DNA of 6,750 bases from Pseudomonadota bacterium. Its GTDB lineage: Bacteria > Pseudomonadota > Alphaproteobacteria > Ferrovibrionales > Ferrovibrionaceae. The DNA lies in assembly GCA_023433835.1 (NCBI GenBank), contig JAEYTW010000773.1, positions 1-6,750 of the forward strand, in the 5' to 3' direction. The position numbers and the translations under genes are program-made. Below the pieces are notes generated by a model. It did not search any database and was not told the DNA's origin. It was given only the letters and a program-made list of their open reading frames with translations. Positions within the stretch are counted from its first letter, which is position 1. Every line of letters starts with the position of its first letter. Positions 1-4,921 of the stretch are shown here, piece by piece.

Positions 1-1
1 G

Positions 2-2743
2 CGCTGGCTGCCGGACGGCGACGCACCGCCGGGCGACGAGACGCTGTTTGCCGCCGTCGGCGATCCCGCGTCCCAGCCGGCCGCCCGCGGCCAGGGCCAG
101 CGCATCCTGCTGGCCGACGACAATGCCGACATGCGCGACTATATCGGCCGATTGCTGCGCGGCGCGGGTTATGCGGTCGAGGCGGTCGGCAACGGCCAGG
201 CCGCGCTGGCCGCGGCGCGTGCCAACCCGCCCGACCTGATCCTGTCGGACGTGATGATGCCCGGGCTGGACGGGTTCGGGCTGTTGCAGGCGTTGCGCGG
301 CGACGCGACGCTCAGGCGGACGCCGGTGCTGCTGCTGTCGGCCCGCGCCGGCGACGAGGCGCGCATCGAGGGCCTGCAGGCCGGCGCCGACGATTACCTC
401 ACCAAGCCGTTCTCGGCCCGCGAGATGCTGGCCCGCGTCGCCTCCAACCTGCAGCTCGCCGCGATCCGCCGGCAGGCCGAGGCGGCGCTGGAGGACGAGG
501 CGCGCACGCTGGAAATCCTCAACCGCGTCGGCACGACGATCGCCGCCGAGCTCGATATCGAGCGCGCGGTCCAGACGGTCACCGATGCGGCGACCGCGCT
601 GACCGGGGCGGCCTTCGGCGCGTTTTTCTACAACGTCCTCGACGAAACCGGCGAGCGCTACACCCTCTATACGATTTCCGGCGTGCCGCGCGAGGCTTTC
701 GAGAAATTCCCGATGCCGCGCAATACCGCGGTGTTCGCCCCGACCTTCGGCGGCGGGAGCGTGGTCCGCTCGGACGATATCCAGGCCGATCCGCGTTACG
801 GCCGCAATGCCCCCCATCAGGGCATGCCGGAAGGCCATCTGCCGGTGCGCAGCTATCTTGCCATGCCCGTGGTGTCGCGCACCGGCGAGGTGCTGGGCGG
901 GCTGTTCTTCGGCCACCCCGAACCGGCACGCTTCACCGACCGCGCCGAACGGCTGGTGACCGGCATCGCCGCCCAGGCCGCCATCGCCATCGACAACGCC
1001 CGCCTCTACCAGGCCGCCCAGATCGAGATCGCCGAGCGCCGCAAGACCGAGGCCACCTTGCGCGAGGCCGAACTGGCCCAGACCCGGCTGAACGAGGTGC
1101 TGGAAGCCCGGGTCGCCGAACGCACCGCCGAACTGAGCCGCAGCAACGAGCAGCTGCGCATCGAGGCGGCCGAGCGCGAACGGGTCGAGCAGGCGCTGCG
1201 CCAGGCGCAGAAGATGGAGGCGATCGGCCAGCTGACCGGCGGTGTCGCCCATGACTTCAACAACCTGCTGACCATCATCATCGGCAATCTCGAAACCCTG
1301 CAGCGGCAGTACACCCGCGAGGCACAGGATCTCGGCCGGGTCAAGCGCGCGGCCGAGAACGCCTTCCGCGGCGCCCAGCGGGCCGCCGCACTGACCCAGC
1401 GGCTGCTCGCCTTCTCGCGCCGCCAGCCGCTCGACCCGCGGCCGGTCAATGCCAACAAGCTGGTCTCGACGATGTCCGACCTCTTGCGCCGGACGCTGGG
1501 CGAAGGCATCGCCATCGAGACCGTGCTGGCCGGCGGTCTGTGGCGGACCCATGCCGATCCCAACCAGCTGGAGAGCGCGATCCTCAATCTGGCGGTCAAT
1601 GCGCGCGATGCCATGCCCCAGGGCGGCCGGCTGACGATCGAGACCGCCAATGCCTATCTGGACGAAGGTTACGCCGCCTTCCAGGCCGAGGTGGTGCCGG
1701 GCCAGTACATCGTGATCGCGATCAGCGACACCGGCGCCGGCATGACGCGCGAGGTGATGGCGCAGGCCTTCGAGCCGTTCTTCACCACCAAGGGCGTCGG
1801 TCACGGCACGGGCCTCGGGCTCAGCCAGGTCTACGGTTTCGTCAAGCAGACCGGCGGCCATGTGAAGATCTATTCCGAGCTGGGCCAGGGCACGACGGTC
1901 AAGATCTACCTGCCCCGCCTGCTGGGCGAGATCGACGACGACGAGGAGACCGAGGTCGCCGCCCCGGAGGCGGCGCATGCGGTGTCGGAACTGGTGCTGG
2001 TGGTCGAGGACGATGACGACGTCCGCGCCCATTCCGTCGACATCCTGACCGAGATCGGCTATCGGGTAATGCAGGCGCCGAACGGCGCGGCGGCGCTCGA
2101 CATCATCGACCATCGCGCTGACATCGCGCTGCTGTTCACCGATGTCGGCCTGCCGGGCGGCATGAACGGCCGCCAGCTCGCCGAGGCGGCGCAGTCCCGG
2201 CTGCCCGGGCTGAAGGTCCTGTTCACCACCGGTTACGCCCGGAACGCGATCGTCCATGACGGGCGGCTCGATCCGGGGGTGCAGCTCATCACCAAACCGT
2301 TCACTTATGCCGCGTTGTCGGCCAAGGTCAGGGACATGCTGGATATCGAAGCCGACACGGCGACCATCCTGGTGGTCGAGGACGACGCCCTGGTCCGCAT
2401 GGTGATGGCGGAAACGCTCGCGGGCCTCGGCATCCGGGTCGAGGAGGCGGCGACGGCCACCGAAGCCATCGCCAAGGCCGGCATCCTCGGCAACCGGCTG
2501 GCCGCCGCGATCATCGATCTCGGCCTGCCCGACCGCAAGGGCGACGGCCTGGCGCTGGAATTGCGGGCCATGCATGCCCGGCTGCCGATCGTGGTCGCCT
2601 CCGGCTACGGCCAGGGCGATCTCGCGGCCAAGCTCGGCCAGGACCCGCTGATCAGTTTCCTGCCCAAGCCCTACGATGCCGACCAGGTGGCGGCGCATCT
2701 GCACCGCCTCGGCATACCCGGCCTGGAGCTCGCGGTATCGTGA
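2..2743 (+). CDS. Hybrid sensor histidine kinase, 5'-partial (REC-GAF-HisKA-HATPase-REC-REC)
   Basis: Soluble multidomain phosphorelay kinase, cut by the left window edge. The frame is open from position 2. The first in-window ATG (131) cannot be the start, because the first receiver begins upstream of it: I-L-L-A-D-D-N at 107-124, with its acidic pair at 116-121. Counting Met131 as residue 1: REC1 has phospho-acceptor D40 and Lys92 (TKPF). A GAF sensor spans about 125-293 and a coiled coil about 295-365. HisKA has GGVAHDFNN with H374 (codon 1250-1252). HATPase_c is complete: N-box NLAVNARDAM 486-495, DTGAGM 533-538, FEPFFTTK 547-554 and GHGTGLGLS 557-565. REC2 has E626/D627/D628, D671, FTTGY and K722. 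REC3 has E750/D751/D752, D796, S824 and K846. No membrane segment is visible. The R-W-L-P-D-G linker before REC1 resembles one I recall following an upstream HATPase domain in large dual-kinase hybrids, so another kinase module may lie outside the window. Its input signal is unknown. Its position beside GSR genes suggests, but does not prove, that it feeds PhyR. Confidence 0.93.
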   Translation, partial: RWLPDGDAPPGDETLFAAVGDPASQPAARGQGQRILLADDNADMRDYIGRLLRGAGYAVEAVGNGQAALAAARANPPDLILSDVMMPGLDGFGLLQALRGDATLRRTPVLLLSARAGDEARIEGLQAGADDYLTKPFSAREMLARVASNLQLAAIRRQAEAALEDEARTLEILNRVGTTIAAELDIERAVQTVTDAATALTGAAFGAFFYNVLDETGERYTLYTISGVPREAFEKFPMPRNTAVFAPTFGGGSVVRSDDIQADPRYGRNAPHQGMPEGHLPVRSYLAMPVVSRTGEVLGGLFFGHPEPARFTDRAERLVTGIAAQAAIAIDNARLYQAAQIEIAERRKTEATLREAELAQTRLNEVLEARVAERTAELSRSNEQLRIEAAERERVEQALRQAQKMEAIGQLTGGVAHDFNNLLTIIIGNLETLQRQYTREAQDLGRVKRAAENAFRGAQRAAALTQRLLAFSRRQPLDPRPVNANKLVSTMSDLLRRTLGEGIAIETVLAGGLWRTHADPNQLESAILNLAVNARDAMPQGGRLTIETANAYLDEGYAAFQAEVVPGQYIVIAISDTGAGMTREVMAQAFEPFFTTKGVGHGTGLGLSQVYGFVKQTGGHVKIYSELGQGTTVKIYLPRLLGEIDDDEETEVAAPEAAHAVSELVLVVEDDDDVRAHSVDILTEIGYRVMQAPNGAAALDIIDHRADIALLFTDVGLPGGMNGRQLAEAAQSRLPGLKVLFTTGYARNAIVHDGRLDPGVQLITKPFTYAALSAKVRDMLDIEADTATILVVEDDALVRMVMAETLAGLGIRVEEAATATEAIAKAGILGNRLAAAIIDLGLPDRKGDGLALELRAMHARLPIVVASGYGQGDLAAKLGQDPLISFLPKPYDADQVAAHLHRLGIPGLELAVS

Positions 2744-2752
2744 CGATTTTCG

Positions 2753-2778
2753 GGAACCATTTTTTCGCCCCATCGGTT
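2753..2778 (+). promoter_or_regulatory. Predicted EcfG-type GSR promoter of nepR
   Basis: GGAAC at 2753-2757 is followed by a 16-nt spacer and CGGTT at 2774-2778 (equivalently GGAAC-N17-GGTT). This matches the alphaproteobacterial EcfG consensus of GGAAC, 16-17 nt, then (C)GTT. It begins 10 nt after the hybrid kinase stop codon, in the only non-coding stretch before nepR. Transcription would be expected to start around 2785, giving a leader of roughly 65 nt to the preferred nepR ATG. It implies that EcfG feeds back on its own anti-sigma factor. Confidence 0.75.
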
Positions 2779-2851
2779 AAATGCCAGCCCCCGTCCGGAC
2801 CGGATGGCGGGTCCTGGTCCCGTCCGTTCAGCATGGCTTAAGACGCATATC

Positions 2852-3061
2852 ATGGGAGAGTCTCGCAAGCCGGCGACGGACAAGCGCCCGGTAGCCTCCG
2901 CGGAGGGCCCGGCCGATCCGATCACGCCGATCAACGAAGGCACGGCCAATGACTGGCTGTCGCGCGGGCTGCGCGACCTGTTTCAGGAAACCGCCGAGGA
3001 GCCGCTGCCCGACAGTTTCCTGAAGCTGATCGAGGAACTGGAACGCAAGAACCGGAATTGA
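2852..3061 (+). CDS. nepR: Anti-sigma factor NepR
   Basis: Small cytoplasmic anti-sigma factor of the general stress response (69 aa from ATG 2852). NepR binds EcfG in unstressed cells and is titrated away by phosphorylated PhyR. The N-terminal half (residues 1-33) is polar and proline-rich, so probably disordered. The conserved core follows: WLSRGLRDLFQET (about 35-47), then EEPLPDSFLKLIEEL (about 49-63). This is the two-helix NepR signature with the invariant-looking E-P-x-P-D-x-F turn. An earlier in-frame ATG at 2804 would add 16 residues unlike NepR and sits only about 20 nt after the predicted transcription start, so 2852 is preferred. No strong Shine-Dalgarno is visible before either start, so the exact N-terminus is uncertain. 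The gene has its own GSR promoter and is convergent with phyR. It is not joined to ecfG as in the commonest arrangement. Confidence 0.88.
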   Translation: MGESRKPATDKRPVASAEGPADPITPINEGTANDWLSRGLRDLFQETAEEPLPDSFLKLIEELERKNRN

Positions 3062-3089
3062 TGCGCCGGCGCCGCGGCCCCGCGGGTCG

Positions 3090-3106
3090 CTCGGCGACGT
3101 GCCGAG
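3090..3106 (+). terminator. Upstream hairpin of the nepR 3' region
   Basis: A 6-bp perfect stem, CTCGGC / GCCGAG, with a 5-nt loop (GACGT) runs straight into six A residues of the next hairpin. It lies 28 nt after the nepR stop. It has no T-run of its own on the plus strand. Read from the minus strand, the A-run would lie upstream of it, so it is better seen as an accessory stem to the main terminator at 3107-3134. Confidence 0.4.
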
Positions 3107-3134
3107 AAAAAAGGCCGGGTCTCCCCGGCCTTTT
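3107..3134. terminator. Bidirectional intrinsic terminator between convergent nepR and phyR
   Basis: GGCCGGG (3113-3119) pairs perfectly with CCCGGCC (3124-3130) around a TCTC loop. The stem is flanked by AAAAAA on the left and TTTT on the right, so the four outer A/T pairs extend it to 11 bp. A GC-rich stem followed by a T-run is seen on both strands, so it should stop transcription from nepR (stop at 3061) and from phyR (stop at 3163). It lies midway between the two stop codons. Confidence 0.88.
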
Positions 3135-3162
3135 CCGTGTCGAATCGATCGCTCCCCAGGTC

Positions 3163-3972
3163 TTACCCGGCCTTGTCGACCGCTTCGGGCGGCGGGTTGA
3201 AGAACAGCGCCTGACTGACCGCGGCCTTCACCGAATCGGCGAGGAACGGCTTGGTGATCAGGAAGGTCGGCTCCGGCCGCTCGCCGGTCAGCAACCGCTC
3301 CGGATAGGCGGTGATGAAGATGACCGGGACCGGACCGCCGGTGCGGATGTCGCGCACGGCATCGATGCCGGAGGAATCGTCGGCAAGCTGGATGTCGGCC
3401 AGGATCAGGCCGGGCTGGTGGCGGCGGGCGATCTTGACCGCCTCGTCGCGGGTGGTCGCCACCGGCAGGACCTTGTGACCGAGCTCCTGGACGATCGCCG
3501 AGAGGTCGAGCGCGATGACGGGCTCGTCCTCGATGATCAGGATTTCCGTGGCCAGGCCCGCCGACAACTCGTCCATCGCCTGGGCAAAATGCTTCTGGGC
3601 CTCGTCGGCCGAGACGCCGAGGATGATGCCGGCTTCCTGCGTCGAGAACCCCTCGAGCGAGACCAGCAACAGCACCTGGCGATGCTGCGGCACCAGGGCG
3701 CGCAGGCGGAGGTCGACGTTGCGCCGTTCCTCCCAGCCTTCGGCCGGCATCTCGTCGCTGTCGATCATCAGGCTGGACCACATCTCGTGGAACAGCTTGT
3801 AAAGCCCGATCCGCGACGCTGCCCTGGCCAGGACATCGGGCTGGGCCACCGCGGCCTCGAGCGTTGCACGCACATAGGCATCGCCGGACTTCTGATTACC
3901 GGTCAAGGCCCGAGCATAGCGGCGCAGAAAAGGAAGATAGCCGACGATCTGCTGCGCCTGCGCCTGAGTCAT
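3163..3972 (-). CDS. phyR: Response regulator PhyR (sigma-factor mimic, anti-anti-sigma factor)
   Basis: Master switch of the GSR (269 aa, cytoplasmic). Phosphorylation of the C-terminal receiver releases the N-terminal ECF-like domain, which binds NepR and frees EcfG. The N-terminal 140 residues are sigma-like: a sigma2-like part (about 8-70, from I-V-G-Y-L-P-F-L-R-R-Y-A-R-A-L-T-G) and a sigma4-like part (about 85-140, with L-V-S-L-E-G-F-S-T-Q-E-A). It is not expected to direct transcription. The receiver (about 143-260) has E148/D149/E150, phospho-acceptor D193 (codon 3396-3394), T221 in ITAYPERLLTG, and K241 in ITKPF. All key residues are present. The start is fixed by a strong AGGAGA Shine-Dalgarno (plus-strand 3981-3986), 8 nt before the ATG. 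A longer open frame to 4191 runs through the promoter region and is rejected. The gene has its own predicted EcfG promoter, is divergent from ecfG, and is convergent with nepR. Confidence 0.96.
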   Translation of the reverse strand: MTQAQAQQIVGYLPFLRRYARALTGNQKSGDAYVRATLEAAVAQPDVLARAASRIGLYKLFHEMWSSLMIDSDEMPAEGWEERRNVDLRLRALVPQHRQVLLLVSLEGFSTQEAGIILGVSADEAQKHFAQAMDELSAGLATEILIIEDEPVIALDLSAIVQELGHKVLPVATTRDEAVKIARRHQPGLILADIQLADDSSGIDAVRDIRTGGPVPVIFITAYPERLLTGERPEPTFLITKPFLADSVKAAVSQALFFNPPPEAVDKAG

Positions 3973-3980
3973 TCTGCCAG

Positions 3981-3986
3981 TCTCCT
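3981..3986 (-). promoter_or_regulatory. Ribosome binding site of phyR
   Basis: The minus strand reads AGGAGA, a near-perfect anti-16S match, 8 nt upstream of the ATG at 3972. It decides the start of phyR against several upstream in-frame possibilities. Confidence 0.8.
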
Positions 3987-4094
3987 GCTCAATCGAGCCC
4001 CCAAATGGCCGGATCGGCCAGCTTTCCAACGGGGGATGCGGTCGCCCTCGGCGCCTGCCGACGATAGATCGCACGCCCGTATAACGGCCAACAT

Positions 4095-4120
4095 AACCAT
4101 CACGCGGCAGGTTCGGTTCC
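4095..4120 (-). promoter_or_regulatory. Predicted EcfG-type GSR promoter of phyR
   Basis: Read on the minus strand, GGAAC (4120-4116) is followed by 17 nt and GGTT (4098-4095), preceded by T. This is the same GGAAC-N17-GGTT form as the nepR promoter. Initiation would be expected near 4087, leaving a leader of about 115 nt before phyR. The -35 region lies in a small palindrome, GTTCGG-TT-CCGAAC (4111-4124). Confidence 0.72.
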
Positions 4121-4162
4121 GAACTTAAAGCATTTCCGCCGCAGATTTTTTGGGAACCGAAC
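4111..4162. repeat. 10-bp inverted repeat spanning the divergent -35 boxes
   Basis: GTTCGGTTCC (4111-4120) and its exact reverse complement GGAACCGAAC (4153-4162) are separated by 32 nt. Each arm contains the GGAAC -35 box of one divergent GSR promoter plus five identical spacer bases (CGAAC). The matching bases beyond the box are more than two EcfG promoters need. They could reflect promoter duplication and inversion, or a shared regulator site. Confidence 0.7.
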
Positions 4163-4178
4163 GGCCTGGTCCCGCGTA
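4153..4178 (+). promoter_or_regulatory. Predicted EcfG-type GSR promoter of the ecfG operon
   Basis: GGAAC at 4153-4157 is followed by a 17-nt spacer and CGTA at 4175-4178. The -35 is perfect and the -10 differs from CGTT at one base. Expected initiation is near 4186, about 108 nt before the preferred ecfG start. It points to positive autoregulation of ecfG. It is weaker than the nepR and phyR sites because of the -10 mismatch. I see no convincing housekeeping promoter in the same stretch. Confidence 0.6.
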
Positions 4179-4279
4179 TAGTGTCACGCATCGGGTCCCA
4201 GCGGAGATCACGATGCCATGACGAGGCCGGCCGCCGCAGAATTCAACAGTCAGCGGCCGGATGCAGGTAGTGGCGGAAA

Positions 4280-4284
4280 AGGGG
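4280..4284 (+). promoter_or_regulatory. Ribosome binding site deciding the ecfG start
   Basis: AGGGG at 4280-4284, preceded by an A-run, lies 9 nt before ATG 4294. In-frame ATGs at 4261 and 4285 have no purine-rich sequence at a suitable distance, so 4294 is the best-supported start. Confidence 0.6.
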
Positions 4285-4293
4285 ATGCAAGAT

Positions 4294-4911
4294 ATGGCCG
4301 GGGTTGCTGATTTCGCGGCAAAGCAGGCTGCCGGGGAAGTCGACTTCAAGACCGAGCTGGTGACCCATCTTTCGGCAGTGCGCGCCTTGGCGCGCTCGCT
4401 GTGCGGCGGCACGGCGCTGGCCGACGATCTCACCCAGGAAGCGCTGATCAAGGCATGGGCGAGCCGCGATTCGTTCACCCCCGGTACCAACATGCGCGCC
4501 TGGCTGTGCACCATCCTGCGCAACGTGTTCTATTCCCATATCCGGCGCCATGCCCGCGAGATCCAGGATGTCGAGGGCGTCCATGCCGGCAAGCTGGTCG
4601 CCCAGCCCGAGCAGCAGGGCCATGTCGAACTGCAGGATCTGGCCGAAGCCATGCAGCGCCTGCCCGAGGATCAGCGCGAGGCGCTGATGCTCGTGGCCGC
4701 CGCCGGCTTCTCCTACGAGGAAGCGGCCGATATCTGCGGCTGCGCTGTCGGCACGATCAAGAGCCGCGTGTCGCGCGCCCGCCAGACCCTGTTGCAGATG
4801 TTCGAGGGCGGCGATGCCGCCCCGCGCCCGGCGACCGCGCGCATCAGCGCCGCGTCGCTGGCCGCGATGATGCAGGCAACGGTGCCGACGGGCCTCCGCT
4901 ACCGGAACTGA
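4294..4911 (+). CDS. ecfG: General stress response ECF sigma factor EcfG
   Basis: RNA polymerase sigma factor of the EcfG (ECF15) type, 205 aa from ATG 4294. It directs transcription of GGAAC-N16/17-(C)GTT promoters and is held by NepR. Sigma2 (about 22-88) includes DDLTQEALIKAW (region 2.2, core RNAP contact) and FTPGTNMRAWLCTILRN, a stretch highly typical of EcfG proteins. A variable linker (about 89-111) joins it to sigma4 (about 112-172), where FSYEEAADICGCAVGTIKSR forms the helix-turn-helix that reads the -35 GGAAC. A tail of some 30 residues follows the sigma4 domain. The start at 4294 is chosen on its Shine-Dalgarno; the longer ATG at 4261 would add 11 residues with no good ribosome site. 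It is preceded by a predicted EcfG promoter. The next gene starts 10 nt after its stop, so the two are probably co-transcribed. Confidence 0.94.
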   Translation: MAGVADFAAKQAAGEVDFKTELVTHLSAVRALARSLCGGTALADDLTQEALIKAWASRDSFTPGTNMRAWLCTILRNVFYSHIRRHAREIQDVEGVHAGKLVAQPEQQGHVELQDLAEAMQRLPEDQREALMLVAAAGFSYEEAADICGCAVGTIKSRVSRARQTLLQMFEGGDAAPRPATARISAASLAAMMQATVPTGLRYRN

Positions 4912-4921
4912 CGCCGAGATC

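Larger units (their letters stand above)
3973..4293. other. Divergent phyR-ecfG control region
   Basis: This 321-nt region separates the two divergent genes. It holds the phyR ribosome binding site, the phyR promoter (4095-4120), the ecfG promoter (4153-4178) and long leaders of about 110 nt on each side. It contains A/T-rich patches (for example 4124-4133 and 4145-4151) against the GC-rich background. Open frames crossing it in several directions have no recognisable protein similarity and I treat them as chance. No RNA gene or riboswitch is recognisable. Confidence 0.7.

Noticed and set aside
2804..2851. Upstream ATG that would lengthen NepR by 16 residues
   Set aside because: The added residues do not look like NepR, no ribosome binding site precedes the ATG, and it lies very close to the predicted transcription start. 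It is not fully excluded.
3033..3044. Two GGAAC motifs near the 3' end of nepR
   Set aside because: They encode E-E-L-E-R of the NepR core. No gene follows on that strand and no suitable -10 is seen.
2828..3781. 317-aa minus-strand open frame covering nepR and the 3' half of phyR
   Set aside because: It is made of Arg/Gly/Pro-rich sequence in the wrong frame of phyR and antisense to nepR, with no family signature.
3058..4128. 356-aa open frame on the plus strand opposite phyR
   Set aside because: Low-complexity translation without domains. The opposite strand encodes a complete PhyR with a strong ribosome binding site, and the frame crosses the bidirectional terminator.
4904..4908. GGAAC at the end of ecfG as a possible separate promoter for the sensor gene
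   Set aside because: No CGTT/GGTT-like -10 occurs 16-17 nt downstream, and the start would fall within the sensor coding sequence.
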